A stretch of 64,000 bases of DNA, taken from positions 1 to 64,000 of the forward strand of contig JAIXOM010000018.1 in the NCBI GenBank assembly GCA_027486755.1, given 5' to 3'. This DNA comes from Comamonadaceae bacterium (GTDB lineage: Bacteria; Pseudomonadota; Gammaproteobacteria; Burkholderiales; Burkholderiaceae_C). Under the pieces are notes generated by a model. It saw nothing but the letters and a program-made list of their open reading frames with translations, was not told the DNA's origin and did not search any database. The position numbers and the translations under genes were made by a program. This document shows positions 19,902-28,597 of this stretch, in pieces. Each line of letters starts with the position of its first letter. The first letter of the stretch is position 1.

Positions 19902-22196
19902 TCAGCGGCGCGGCTTCTTGCCTTGCTTGCGGCCGACCTTGGCGGCAGCCTTCTTGACGGCCGCCTTCAGCGACTGCAGCGGCGTACCCGACGGCGAGAG
20001 CAAAGCGGCACGCGAGCGGCCGGCGGCCGGCGATGGCAAGCCGTCGCGGCGCGCCTTGCGGGCGGCCTTGCGCTCCTGCGCGTCCTCCGGCGGCCGATCC
20101 TTGCCCCCGCGCAGGGGCAGTTCCAGCCCTTCGTGGACCAAGCGAAAGTCAATGCGGCGGCCGTCCAGGTCCACCCGGCTGACCTGAACGCGCACCCGCG
20201 AGCCGATGGCGTAGCGGATACCGGTGCGCTCACCACGCAGCTCCTGCCGGGCCTCGTCAAAGCGGAAATACTCGCCACCCAGCTCAGTGATGTGAACCAA
20301 GCCCTCGACATACATTGCGTCGAGCGTGACAAAGATGCCGAAACCCGTGGCTGCCGTGACCAGGCCGCCGAATTCTTCGCCCAGATGCTCGCGCATGTAC
20401 TTGCATTTGAGCCAGGCCTCGACATCGCGGCTGGCCTCGTCGGCCCGTCGCTCATTGGCACTGCAGTGCAGGCCGGCGGCTTCCCAAGCCTGCTGCTCGG
20501 CGCTGGTCTTGCGGGTCTTTTCGGGCCTTTGCTCGGGCGCGCTGACCCGTCCGGCCAGGCGCTTGCTGAGCTTGGCGTGGGCCTCACCGGGCACCGGCAG
20601 GGTGGGCAACTGATAACGGGTCTGGCTCAAGATCGCCTTGATCACCCGGTGCACCAGCAGGTCAGGGTATCGGCGTATCGGGCTGGTGAAGTGCGTGTAG
20701 GCCTCGTAGGACAGGCCAAAGTGACCGCTGTTGATCGGGGTGTAGATGGCCTGCTGCATGGAGCGCAGCAGCATGGTGTGGATCTGCTGAGCGTCGGGCC
20801 GGTCTTTGGTTGCCTCGGCAATGCGCTGAAAGTCGCCAGGCAGCGGGTTATCGCCGATGCTCAGCCCTGCCCCGATCGCCTTCAGGTAGTTACGCAGGAT
20901 CTCTTTTTTCTCCGGGGTCGGCCCCTCATGCACCCGAAACAGGCCGTGCTGCTTGCTTTGCGCAATGAAGTCGGCGGTGCAGACATTGGCCGCCAGCATC
21001 GCCTCCTCGATCAAGCGGTGGGCCTCATTGCGGGTGCGCGGCACGATCTTATCGATGCGACCGGCCTCGTCGCAGACGATCTGCGTCTCGGTGGTTTCGA
21101 AGTCCACCGCCCCGCGTTCGCGCCGCGCCTTGAGCAGGGCGCCATAGACCTCGTGCAAGCTGAGCAGACGACCGAGCAAGTCCTTGCGCTGCAGGGCCTG
21201 CGGTCCGCGGGTATTGGCCAAGATGGCGGCCACCTCGGTGTAGGTCATGCGGGCATGGCTGTGCATCACCGCCGGGTAGAACTGATAGGCATGCACCTCG
21301 CCCTTGGCGGTGACCAGCATATCGCAGACCATGCACAGGCGGTCCACATCCGGGTTGAGCGAGCACAGGCCGTTGGAGAGTTTTTCCGGCAGCATGGGAA
21401 TGACCCGCCGCGGGAAATACACGCTGGTAGCGCGGTCATAAGCATCGACATCAATGGCGCTGCCGGTCTCCACATAGTGGCTGACATCGGCGATGGCCAC
21501 CAGCAAGCGCCAGCCCTTGCCCCGGCCCACTCGGGCCGGCTCGCAATAGACGGCGTCGTCAAAATCGCGGGCGTCCTCGCCGTCGATGGTGAGCAGGGCG
21601 ATATCGGTCAGGTCGACCCGATCGGCCCTGTCGCCCGGCCGCACGCCGTCGGGCAGGGTCCGCGCCAGGGCCAGGGCCTCATCGCTGAACTCATGGGGCA
21701 CGCCGTACTTGCGCACCGCGATCTCGATCTCCATGCCGGGGTCATCGATTTCGCCCAGCACCTCCTTAACCCGGCCGACCGGCTGTCCAAACAGCGCAGG
21801 CGGCTCGGTCAACTCGACCACCACCACCTGGCCGGCACGCGCCGTGCCGATGGCATGCTTGGGGATCAGCACGTCCTGGCCGTAGCGCTTATCTTCGGGC
21901 GCGACCAGCCAGACACCACCTTCCTGCAGCAGGCGTCCGATGATGGGATTGGGCGAGCGCTCGAGGATCTCGGTCACCCGCCCCTCGGGCCGGCCCTTGC
22001 GATCCAGGCGCACCACGCGGGCCTTGACCCGATCCTTGTGCAAGACCGCGCGCATTTCGTTGGGCGGCAGGTAAATGTCGGGCTGCGCATCATCGCGCTG
22101 CACGAAGCCGTGGCCGTCACGGTGGCCGTAGACCGTGCCTTCGAATTCGGTCAGCAGGGCCGATGCGGCAGCGGTGGGGGAATGGTTTGTCTTGAT
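19902..22196 (-). CDS. rnr: Ribonuclease R (start codon unclear)
   Basis: Processive 3'-5' exoribonuclease that degrades structured RNA and trims rRNA and tmRNA. N-terminal cold-shock domain (EFEGTVYGHRDGHGFVQRDD), the RNB catalytic domain with IDGEDARDFDDAVYC, then an S1 domain (GFGIFVTLDAMYVEGLVHI) and a long Lys/Arg-rich tail. No ATG, and no GTG or TTG with a ribosome site, lies just before the conserved N-terminus. The best-placed codon is ATC at 22196, 6 nt after GAGAGA, giving about 764 residues. The open frame runs on through the opposite strand of tRNA-Leu, which is not real coding. A TTG at 22274 is the alternative. Confidence 0.9.
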   Translation of the reverse strand: MKTNHSPTAAASALLTEFEGTVYGHRDGHGFVQRDDAQPDIYLPPNEMRAVLHKDRVKARVVRLDRKGRPEGRVTEILERSPNPIIGRLLQEGGVWLVAPEDKRYGQDVLIPKHAIGTARAGQVVVVELTEPPALFGQPVGRVKEVLGEIDDPGMEIEIAVRKYGVPHEFSDEALALARTLPDGVRPGDRADRVDLTDIALLTIDGEDARDFDDAVYCEPARVGRGKGWRLLVAIADVSHYVETGSAIDVDAYDRATSVYFPRRVIPMLPEKLSNGLCSLNPDVDRLCMVCDMLVTAKGEVHAYQFYPAVMHSHARMTYTEVAAILANTRGPQALQRKDLLGRLLSLHEVYGALLKARRERGAVDFETTETQIVCDEAGRIDKIVPRTRNEAHRLIEEAMLAANVCTADFIAQSKQHGLFRVHEGPTPEKKEILRNYLKAIGAGLSIGDNPLPGDFQRIAEATKDRPDAQQIHTMLLRSMQQAIYTPINSGHFGLSYEAYTHFTSPIRRYPDLLVHRVIKAILSQTRYQLPTLPVPGEAHAKLSKRLAGRVSAPEQRPEKTRKTSAEQQAWEAAGLHCSANERRADEASRDVEAWLKCKYMREHLGEEFGGLVTAATGFGIFVTLDAMYVEGLVHITELGGEYFRFDEARQELRGERTGIRYAIGSRVRVQVSRVDLDGRRIDFRLVHEGLELPLRGGKDRPPEDAQERKAARKARRDGLPSPAAGRSRAALLSPSGTPLQSLKAAVKKAAAKVGRKQGKKPRR

Positions 22197-22289
22197 GGGT
22201 TTTCTCTCGTGAACTGGCAGGGCCAGCAGAACTGGGACAGCGGGATGTCCGATAAATTTCAGCGCTTGGCGCAAGCCCGCTGACGTAAA

Positions 22290-22298
22290 TGGTACACT
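22290..22298 (+). promoter_or_regulatory. Candidate extended -10 promoter for tRNA-Leu
   Basis: TGGTACACT (TGn plus a TATAAT-like hexamer) ends 10 bp before the first base of the mature tRNA, the expected distance. The upstream -35 is weak. Confidence 0.5.
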
Positions 22299-22308
22299 GC
22301 CGGCCGTT

Positions 22309-22393
<85 letters not shown>

Positions 22394-22445
22394 TCTCATG
22401 ACTTGATTCTTGTGAAGAAAAGCAGGAAGCTCAAGCAAAATTGAA

Positions 22446-22474
22446 AAGCCGCTGAAACTCAGCGGCTTTTTTTT
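22446..22474. terminator. Bidirectional terminator between tRNA-Leu and rimO
   Basis: AAGCCGCTGA pairs perfectly with TCAGCGGCTT around a 3-nt loop and is followed by eight T on the plus strand. On the minus strand the same stem is followed by TTTTCAATTTT. It can therefore end both the tRNA transcript and the converging rimO transcript. Confidence 0.9.
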
Positions 22475-22527
22475 GGGTCCGGACTCCATGAAACCCGTTC
22501 GGACTGGCGCAATCCTTCAAATCCTCT

Positions 22528-23937
22528 TCAAATCGGCAGCGCCACCAGATCGTGGCCCTCGGTGCCAACAATGCGCGCCGACGTGAACTGCCCCACCTTG
22601 AGCGTCTTGCTGATTTTTTGCGGCGGCAAAAGGCGCACCAGCCCATCAATCTCGGGCGCATCGGCATAGCTGCGGCCGATACCGCCCTTGCGGCCGAGCG
22701 CAGGCGCCGAATCCACAAGCACCTGCATGGTCAGACCGACGCGCGCTCGCAGCTTGGCGGTCGAGACCTCCTCAGCCACAGCCATGAAGCGGGCACGCCG
22801 TTCCTCGCGCAGCGCCTCGGGCACCGGGTCGGGCAAGGCATTGGCGGCCGCGCCCTGCACCGGGCTGTAGGCAAAGCAGCCGGCCCGGTCAATCTGCGCC
22901 TGCCGCATGAAATCGAGCAGATGCTCGAACTCAGCCTCGGTCTCACCGGGAAAGCCGACGATGAAGGTGCTGCGCACCACCAACTGTGGGCAGCGCTCGC
23001 GCCACAGGGCCAGACGCTCCAAATTCTTTTCGCCGCTGGCCGGCCGTTTCATGCGCCTGAGCACATCCGGGTGGCTGTGCTGCAGCGGCACATCAAGATA
23101 CGGCAGCACCAGGCCATCGGCCATCAAGGGGATGATCTCATCGACGCTGGGATAGGGGTAGACGTAGTGCAGACGAACCCAGGCGCCGTGCGGCGCGGCC
23201 AACTCGCCCAGCGCTCGGACCAGCTCGAGCGTGCGGGTCTTGAGCGGCCTGCCGTCCCAGAAACCGGTGCGGTATTGCAGGTCCACGCCATAGGCCGAGG
23301 TGTCCTGACTGATCACCAACAACTCCTTGACGCCGCCTTCAAACAGCGCCTGCGCCTCCTTGAGCACATCCCCAATTGGGCGGGAAACCAGATCGCCGCG
23401 CATGGAGGGGATGATGCAGAAAGTACAGCGGTGGTTACAGCCCTCGCTGATTTTCAGATAGGCGTAGTGCCTGGGCGTGAGCTTGATGCCCGCCACACCC
23501 ATGGGCTGGGGCACCAGGTCCACAAAGGGGTCGTGGGGCTTGGGCAGGTTGCGGTGGACCGCGTCCATCACCTCGTCGGTCGCATGCGGCCCGGTGACCG
23601 CCAGCACACTCGGGTGCAGGCTTTGCACCAGGTTATCGCCGCCGTCGGCGGTCTTGGCACCGAGGCAGCCGGTAACAATGACGCGCCCGTTATCCGCCAA
23701 AGCCTGGGCAATGGTGTCGAGGCTCTCCTTGACGGCCTCGTCAATGAAGCCGCAGGTATTGACGATGACCAGGTCGGCGCCGTCAAAGGTCTTTGAGGTC
23801 TGATAGCCCTCGGCGCTGAGCCGGGTCAGGATGAGCTCGGAATCGGTCAAGGCCTTGGGGCAGCCCAGGCTGACAAAGCCGACACGGGGCGGGGTCTGGG
23901 CGGCCCCAGCGCTGGGCAAGGAAAGGTCTAAGCTCAT
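22528..23937 (-). CDS. rimO: Ribosomal protein S12 methylthiotransferase
   Basis: Radical SAM enzyme that adds a methylthio group to an aspartate of ribosomal protein S12. The N-terminal cluster-binding domain has Cys26 ([11 protein letters not shown]), Cys62 (NTCGFI) and Cys91 (GCLGA). The radical SAM motif CNHRCTFC is at 167-174 and a C-terminal TRAM domain closes the protein. LGCPK with downstream D/SE residues separates it from MiaB. Length 469. It converges on tRNA-Leu. Confidence 0.93.
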   Translation of the reverse strand: MSLDLSLPSAGAAQTPPRVGFVSLGCPKALTDSELILTRLSAEGYQTSKTFDGADLVIVNTCGFIDEAVKESLDTIAQALADNGRVIVTGCLGAKTADGGDNLVQSLHPSVLAVTGPHATDEVMDAVHRNLPKPHDPFVDLVPQPMGVAGIKLTPRHYAYLKISEGCNHRCTFCIIPSMRGDLVSRPIGDVLKEAQALFEGGVKELLVISQDTSAYGVDLQYRTGFWDGRPLKTRTLELVRALGELAAPHGAWVRLHYVYPYPSVDEIIPLMADGLVLPYLDVPLQHSHPDVLRRMKRPASGEKNLERLALWRERCPQLVVRSTFIVGFPGETEAEFEHLLDFMRQAQIDRAGCFAYSPVQGAAANALPDPVPEALREERRARFMAVAEEVSTAKLRARVGLTMQVLVDSAPALGRKGGIGRSYADAPEIDGLVRLLPPQKISKTLKVGQFTSARIVGTEGHDLVALPI

Positions 23938-24018
23938 CGCCCGATTGTCTCAGACCAAGCCAAGGACTTCGACGAGGCGACCGCCAAAGACGCTGTTTGC
24001 GTCACAGTCTCATACTCT

Positions 24019-24465
24019 TTACAGGAGCGCAGAATCCTGATGGCCGGCGACCAGCTTGGCCAGCAAGGCCGACATTTGCGCGCGCTCTTGCTCGTCAAGC
24101 GGCGCGAGCAGGCGCCTCTGGGTGTTACTGGCCGCCCGCCTCATTTTGATGGCAACCGCGCGACCCTCGGGCGTGATCCAAAGTCGCTTGCGACGGCGGT
24201 CCTGCGCATCAGGCTCGCGCCGCACCCAGCCCTTGCTCTCCAGGCGCCCAATGACTGAGCCGGAAGTGGCTGCATCAAAAGCCACCCGGGCCGCCAGCGT
24301 CACCTGATCCTGCCCCGGCTCGTCGATCAAGGCATTGAGAATCGCAAACTGCACCGGGGTGACGCCAAAGCTGGCTGCCTCCTCCATGAACAAAGCCACC
24401 GCGATCTGGTGGGTCCGTCGTATCAGGTGGGCCGGCGCCTTGGCAAAATCGAAACTCTTGGCCAT
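24019..24465 (-). CDS. MarR-family transcriptional regulator
   Basis: A 148-residue winged-helix regulator. HQIAVALFMEEAASFGVTPVQFAILNAL forms the helices ahead of the DNA-binding domain, SGSVIGRLESKGWVRREPDAQDRRRKRLWIT is the recognition helix and wing, and a C-terminal dimerisation helix follows. The start MAKSFDF at 24465 is used; the frame stays open upstream but that part is opposite to the next gene. It is divergent from the FAH-family gene 148 bp away, so it probably controls that gene in response to an aromatic-acid ligand. Confidence 0.88.
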   Translation of the reverse strand: MAKSFDFAKAPAHLIRRTHQIAVALFMEEAASFGVTPVQFAILNALIDEPGQDQVTLAARVAFDAATSGSVIGRLESKGWVRREPDAQDRRRKRLWITPEGRAVAIKMRRAASNTQRRLLAPLDEQERAQMSALLAKLVAGHQDSALL

Positions 24466-24612
24466 GGGCGCAAGTTTAAAGCGCAGCCACCGCAGCCTAG
24501 GGCCTGACGCCACAAAGTCCGCTGGCCCGGTCCGATCGACAGGGCTACCCAAAAGCTGTTCAAATCCAACATTCGCGCCTTTTCCGCCCCCCGATATGGC
24601 CTTTGCCCTCGC

Positions 24613-25308
24613 ATGAATTACACCCATACCCCACCCGATCTGGTCGCTGTCCCGGTGGTCGGCACGTCGCAGCTTTTTCCGGTGCACAGGATTTACTGCG
24701 TAGGCCGCAACTATGTCGAGCATGCCAAGGAGATGGGGTTTACCGGACGCGAGCCGCCGTTTTTCTTTCTCAAGCCGGCCGATGCACTGGTCGTGGTGCC
24801 CCAAGGCAGCACCGGGGAAATCGCCTACCCCAGCCAGACCCAGAACTTTCACCATGAGATTGAACTGGTGGTGGCGATTGGCAAGGGCGGCAGGAACATC
24901 CGCGCCGCCGATGCCCACCAGCATATCTATGGCTACGCGGTCGGCCTGGACATGACCCGCCGAGACCTGCAAAACGAGATGAAAAAACAGGGCCGCCCCT
25001 GGTGCATAGGCAAGGCCTTTGACCAGTCTGCGCCCATGGGTCCGATCACCCCGCTGGCCCAGGCCGGCCCCATCGAAACGGCCGAAATCTATGTCAAGGT
25101 AGGCGGCCAGGACCGGCAGCGCAGCACCATCGACAAACTGATCTGGAGTGTGGCCGAGACCATCGAGCATTTGTCGGCAGCCTGGGAGCTGCAAGCGGGT
25201 GATCTGATCTTCACCGGCACGCCCGAAGGCGTGGCCGCCGTCGGGCCGGGCGATGTGATGGAGGGCGGGATCACCGGCCTGGGCAGCCTGAGCGTCAAGG
25301 TAGCCTGA
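24613..25308 (+). CDS. Fumarylacetoacetate hydrolase family protein (fumarylpyruvate hydrolase-like)
   Basis: Probably cleaves a C-C bond in a ring-fission product such as fumarylpyruvate from the gentisate pathway. IYCVGRNYVEHAKEMG, PFFFLKPADA, the metal-ligand stretch NFHHEIELVVAIG, and VGLDMTRRDLQ are family hallmarks, with FTGTPEGVAAVGPGD near the C-terminus. Length 231. No gentisate dioxygenase or isomerase gene lies nearby, so the precise substrate is an inference. MarR control across the divergent spacer is likely. Confidence 0.85.
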   Translation: MNYTHTPPDLVAVPVVGTSQLFPVHRIYCVGRNYVEHAKEMGFTGREPPFFFLKPADALVVVPQGSTGEIAYPSQTQNFHHEIELVVAIGKGGRNIRAADAHQHIYGYAVGLDMTRRDLQNEMKKQGRPWCIGKAFDQSAPMGPITPLAQAGPIETAEIYVKVGGQDRQRSTIDKLIWSVAETIEHLSAAWELQAGDLIFTGTPEGVAAVGPGDVMEGGITGLGSLSVKVA

Positions 25309-25332
25309 AATCCAAGCCCTGAGCCCCACACC

Positions 25333-25887
25333 ATGCAACGCCCTGCCCTCAAGCACTGCCGCGAATGCGGCGCCAACCTGGTCTACCGTCTACCCGACGA
25401 CGGGGATACCCGGGAGCGGGCCATCTGCACCGCCTGCCAAACCGTCCACTACGAAAACCCGCTCAATGTCGTGGGCACCGTGCCCTGGTGGGGCCAGACC
25501 GGCGAGCAGGTGTTGCTTTGCAAACGCAATATCGAGCCGCGGCGCGGCAAATGGACCTTGCCCGCAGGCTTCATGGAGCTGGGCGAGACCACCGCTCAGG
25601 GAGCAGCGCGCGAAACCGACGAGGAAGCCGGTGCCAGCATAGAGATGCAGGAACTGTTCACCGTGATGAATGTGGTGCGGGTTGGCCAGGTCCACCTGTT
25701 TTACCGGGCCCGACTGCTCAGCGACCACTTTCAGCCCGGCCACGAGACCATGGAAGCGCGACTGTTTACCGAAGACACCATCCCCTGGGACGAAATTGCT
25801 TTTCGGACGGTGCGCGAGACGCTGGAGCGCTATTTCGACGACCGGCGCAAAGGCCAGTGGGGCGTCCACACGATAGACATTACCTAA
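25333..25887 (+). CDS. Nudix hydrolase with N-terminal zinc ribbon
   Basis: Cleaves a nucleoside diphosphate linked to another group. A zinc ribbon (Cys9, Cys12, Cys32, Cys35) precedes the Nudix domain. The Nudix box at residues 79-101 reads GFMELGETTAQG then ARETDEEAG, with the REx2EE core complete. The zinc ribbon resembles that of NADH pyrophosphatases, but the protein (184 residues) lacks the larger NudC N-domain. It follows the FAH gene by 24 bp, and its stop overlaps the stop of the convergent gene by 4 nt. Confidence 0.85.
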   Translation: MQRPALKHCRECGANLVYRLPDDGDTRERAICTACQTVHYENPLNVVGTVPWWGQTGEQVLLCKRNIEPRRGKWTLPAGFMELGETTAQGAARETDEEAGASIEMQELFTVMNVVRVGQVHLFYRARLLSDHFQPGHETMEARLFTEDTIPWDEIAFRTVRETLERYFDDRRKGQWGVHTIDIT

Positions 25888-26315
25888 GTCCCGCTCTGGC
25901 GGCACTTCCCCGCATACTTGAAGCGTTGCGACTTGCCCTGCGCGGGAACGTCGTTGTAAGCAATCAGCTCCATCGAGCCTCGCTTGATCAGCAAACTGGT
26001 CTCCTGAGCGCTTGCGCGATGTTTGCGACGGGCGCCCAGCTCTGTGTCCGAAGTCAGATTGGTACCTTCATACTCCTCGGTCACCAAGGTGCTGACCCGC
26101 ATCTCGAAGGGCTTGGGGCCGATCACGGTGAAGTAAAGGTGCCGGCCGATGACCTGTAACTCGACGCCGACCCGCGCCGCAGTGGCCTTGCCCTCGGCAT
26201 CGGCATACTTGCCCTCCACCTCGCATTGCAGCTTGAAAGGCTGCGCCCAGACCGCAGGGACAGCGGCGAAGCACAACAGAGCCAGTAGTGACAAGAAACG
26301 CGCAGCGGTTTGCAT
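25884..26315 (-). CDS. Small secreted protein of unknown function
   Basis: I do not recognise the family. The 143-residue product starts with a clear Sec signal peptide (MQTAARFLSLLALLCFAAVPAVWA, cleavage near residue 24). A beta-rich mature part follows with two Cys (LQCEVEG and AGKCRQ) placed near its two ends, suggesting a disulfide. The start at 26315 has GGAGA about 7 nt upstream; the frame is open further upstream without a signal sequence. It is probably a periplasmic protein. It is convergent with the Nudix gene and divergent from the second Nudix gene. Confidence 0.7.
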   Translation of the reverse strand: MQTAARFLSLLALLCFAAVPAVWAQPFKLQCEVEGKYADAEGKATAARVGVELQVIGRHLYFTVIGPKPFEMRVSTLVTEEYEGTNLTSDTELGARRKHRASAQETSLLIKRGSMELIAYNDVPAQGKSQRFKYAGKCRQSGT

Positions 26316-26408
26316 CGGTTTGTTCTCCACGTAGGACACTGTAGCAAAGGTGACCCGCCCGCACAGGGGTGAAACTACCACCATGCGCGGCCCAGCACAC
26401 AATCAGCC

Positions 26409-27305
26409 ATGGCCCTGGAAATCAATCATCAAGAAGTGCTGACGCCGCCGGTACCCGCTGCGACGGTGGTGTTGCTGCGCGACAAGCCCGAGGGCATGCA
26501 GGTGCTGCTGCTCAAGCGGCACAGCAAATCCAATGTGCTCGGGGGCGCCTTCGTCTTTCCAGGCGGCAAGCTCGACAAACTCGACAACCAGGTTACGCAG
26601 GCCGATCTCGACCAGCACCCCTCGGCACTGCAGCAGGCGCTGGCCGAGGACGGGCTCGACGAGCCCACCGCCTGCGGTTTGCATGTGGCCGCCCTGCGAG
26701 AAACCTTCGAAGAGTGTGACCTCTTGCTGCACGGCCCCGGTTGGGACATTCAAGATGCGGACCTGGCACGCGCCAAGGTGCGCGAGCGCCTTGCCAGCGG
26801 CAGGTCCTTCCTGCAGGCCATGGCCGATGCTGATCTTCGTCCACTGCCCACCCTGCAGCTGCAGCCCTGGTCGCGCTGGATCACGCCGCGCCGTCCAAGC
26901 ATGATGGACAGGCGCTTCGACACCCGGTTTTTCGTGGCCATTGCGCCCGCCGATCAGCAAGCGCGCCACGACGAACATGAAATCACCGAAGCCTTGTGGC
27001 TGCGGCCCAACGAAGCCATGCAACGCTACTGGGAGGGCGAGTTGACGCTGGCGCCGGTGCAGTTGCTCACGCTGATGCAGGTCGGGCGGTATCGAAGGGC
27101 GGTGCAGGTCATGCAGGCGGCCCGCAGTCGCGCGCCGATGCAGGTCTTGCCCGAGCCACATGACATCGACGGGCAGCGGGTGCTGTGCTACCCGGGTGAT
27201 CCGGGTCATTCGGTGCGCGAGCCCGCCTGGGAAGGTCCAACCCGGATGACATTTCGCAATGGCCGCTTTGAGCCCGAAGGCGGCCTGCAAGCCTTGCTAT
27301 CCTGA
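26409..27305 (+). CDS. Nudix hydrolase, NUDT7/19-like
   Basis: A 298-residue Nudix protein. PAATVVLLRD begins the fold, and GGAFVFPGGKLDK with a later ALRETFEECDLLL makes up the split Nudix box, with a long insert between the G and the REx2EE core. This insert is typical of NUDT19-like acyl-CoA or sugar-nucleotide hydrolases. WSRWITPRR with the following RRFDTRFFVA is also characteristic of that group. Substrate not determined. It lies 94 bp from the divergent secreted-protein gene. Confidence 0.8.
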   Translation: MALEINHQEVLTPPVPAATVVLLRDKPEGMQVLLLKRHSKSNVLGGAFVFPGGKLDKLDNQVTQADLDQHPSALQQALAEDGLDEPTACGLHVAALRETFEECDLLLHGPGWDIQDADLARAKVRERLASGRSFLQAMADADLRPLPTLQLQPWSRWITPRRPSMMDRRFDTRFFVAIAPADQQARHDEHEITEALWLRPNEAMQRYWEGELTLAPVQLLTLMQVGRYRRAVQVMQAARSRAPMQVLPEPHDIDGQRVLCYPGDPGHSVREPAWEGPTRMTFRNGRFEPEGGLQALLS

Positions 27306-27429
27306 GAGCGGGATTTCTAATAAGTAATAACCCGTATAAATCGCTACAGATATTGCATTCTTACAACAAATCAGGGCAAACCTTAGATCCACCGCGCTGA
27401 GTCTGCATTAACCTTGGGCCCGCAGAACG

Positions 27430-27459
27430 TTGATTCCTTCGATCTGCGTTTCCTACAAA
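27430..27459 (+). promoter_or_regulatory. Candidate promoter for the 46-aa secreted peptide
   Basis: TTGATT and TACAAA are 18 bp apart and end 21 bp before the ATG. The whole 27306-27480 spacer is AT-richer than its surroundings. No other signal is visible. Confidence 0.35.
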
Positions 27460-27480
27460 TTGACTTTAAAAGGTTGACCC

Positions 27481-27621
27481 ATGAAAGTTGTGATCTCCGC
27501 CATCATCGCCGCCTTCGCATTCATCGCTGTGCCCGCAATGGCCGCTGGCGACAAAGTTGCTAACAAAGTGGACTGCAAGGACGCCAAGAACAAAGACCAC
27601 GCTGACTGCAAGAAGAAGTAA
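27481..27621 (+). CDS. Small secreted Lys/Asp-rich peptide (46 aa)
   Basis: I do not recognise a family. The first 22 residues are a textbook Sec signal peptide (MKVVISAIIAAFAFIAVPAMA, then A). The predicted mature part is about 24-25 residues, rich in Lys and Asp, with two Cys 12 positions apart (CKDAKNKDHADC) that could form a disulfide. It is a real gene by structure: a possible ribosome site (AAAAGG) 7 nt ahead, a signal peptide, and its own intrinsic terminator 19 bp after the stop. Monocistronic. A periplasmic role in metal, cation or anion binding is possible but unproven. Confidence 0.75.
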   Translation: MKVVISAIIAAFAFIAVPAMAAGDKVANKVDCKDAKNKDHADCKKK

Positions 27622-27640
27622 TTTTTCTTTGCGTCGAATC

Positions 27641-27665
27641 AAAGCCCGCCTCGTGCGGGCTTTTT
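27641..27665 (+). terminator. Terminator of the small peptide gene
   Basis: AAAGCCCGC pairs with GCGGGCTTT around a short CTCGT loop and is followed by T residues, 19 bp after the stop codon. A minus-strand run of T is also possible, so it may also stop the converging thioredoxin-gene transcript. Confidence 0.85.
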
Positions 27666-27708
27666 CATGTCCAGTGGCGGCCGGACCTCATTCAAACCAT
27701 TGGCCGGT

Positions 27709-28188
27709 TCAAAGACGCTGACGCGCGCGGCTCAAACGCTCATCCAGATAAGCATCATAGAAGTCGGGCTGATACACCCCTTCCATGCGATCGGCCAACT
27801 CCAGCCCACCTGGCCCGAAAAACAGCAGGGTCGGTGCCAGCCTCACCTTCCAAAGTCGGGTCAACTCATCATGGCTGCTGGGACTGCCCTGCCAATTGCG
27901 AACAGCCAGACCGCTCTTGAGATCGACCTGCACTATGGGCTGCCCCTCAGCCAGGCGAGGCAGTAGATTGCTGCGACGCACCCGCTCGCAATACACGCAG
28001 CCCGCAAGGCTGACCAGCACGATCAGTGGCTGAGCCCGCTGTGCCGCCAGTTTGCCTTCTGCGACCAAGTCGCGGGCCAGGGGCAGCGCAGTGCCCGGGT
28101 TGGCCCGGGCCATCTCGTACCAAGGCGCCACCAGGGCAGCGCCCGCCCCCACCAGGCACTGGCGCCGGCTAGGGTGGCCTTGGCTCAC
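27709..28188 (-). CDS. Thioredoxin-like periplasmic protein (SoxW-like)
   Basis: About 159 residues. A twin-arginine-like leader (SRRQCLVGAGAALVAPW, ending ARA) is followed by a thioredoxin fold with the redox motif CVYC and the cis-Pro in RLAPTLLFF. I use the GTG at 28188, which has GGAGG 6 nt upstream and starts 1 nt after the arsR stop. It probably keeps a Sox component, such as the SoxY cysteine, reduced in the periplasm, as SoxW does. That role is inferred from fold and position. It is the last gene of the sox string. Confidence 0.75.
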   Translation of the reverse strand: MSQGHPSRRQCLVGAGAALVAPWYEMARANPGTALPLARDLVAEGKLAAQRAQPLIVLVSLAGCVYCERVRRSNLLPRLAEGQPIVQVDLKSGLAVRNWQGSPSSHDELTRLWKVRLAPTLLFFGPGGLELADRMEGVYQPDFYDAYLDERLSRARQRL

Positions 28189-28189
28189 C

Positions 28190-28522
28190 CTAATCCTCCA
28201 GTGCAATCTGGGTACACACGGCGCGGCACAACTGAACCACCTGCTGGTTGACGATACGGTAATAGATTTGCACCCCATCGCGACGCTTTTCCACCACGCC
28301 AGCCTGATAGAGCGTGTTCAGATGCTGCGACATATTGGGCTGTGTGGTGTCGATCTCAGCGAGCAACTCGGAGACGTTTTTCTCGCTCTGGCACAAGCTG
28401 CTGATGATGCGCAGGCGCATAGGCGCGGCCATGACCCGGAAGACTTCTGCTGCCTTCTCAAAGACTTCATCAGACTGGGCCAGCACCAGCCCGTCAGATT
28501 CGGCTCGATGAGAAATGGTCAT
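28190..28522 (-). CDS. soxR: ArsR-family regulator of the sox cluster (SoxR-like)
   Basis: A 110-residue winged-helix repressor. KAAEVFRVMAAPMRLRIISSL and TTQPNMSQHLNTLYQAGVVEKRRDG form the DNA-binding domain. Cys44 follows the second helix (SSLCQSEKNVSEL) and Cys99/Cys103 are in the last helix (QLCRAVC). This is the cysteine arrangement of the persulfide sensors SqrR, BigR and SoxR. It should repress sox genes until sulfane sulfur forms a tetrasulfide bridge. It lacks arsenic-site cysteines. It lies downstream of soxH in the same direction. Confidence 0.82.
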   Translation of the reverse strand: MTISHRAESDGLVLAQSDEVFEKAAEVFRVMAAPMRLRIISSLCQSEKNVSELLAEIDTTQPNMSQHLNTLYQAGVVEKRRDGVQIYYRIVNQQVVQLCRAVCTQIALED

Positions 28523-28597
28523 GGTTTAAGGGCAAAAGAATGCAGAACCCCGATTGTGCGACAACACCAAGCCGGTCGCGAGAACTGCCCATAGACT

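Noticed and set aside
19923-22283. 786-codon plus-strand frame
   Set aside because: Exact antisense shadow of rnr; composition (Gly, His, Gln, Leu rich) is typical of antisense translation and no domain is seen.
22552-23796. 414-codon plus-strand frame
   Set aside because: Antisense shadow of rimO, which has complete radical SAM motifs.
24466-25356. Long minus-strand extension of the MarR frame, about 300 codons
   Set aside because: It lies opposite the well-supported FAH-family gene, and its product has no recognisable domain; high GC makes antisense frames stay open.
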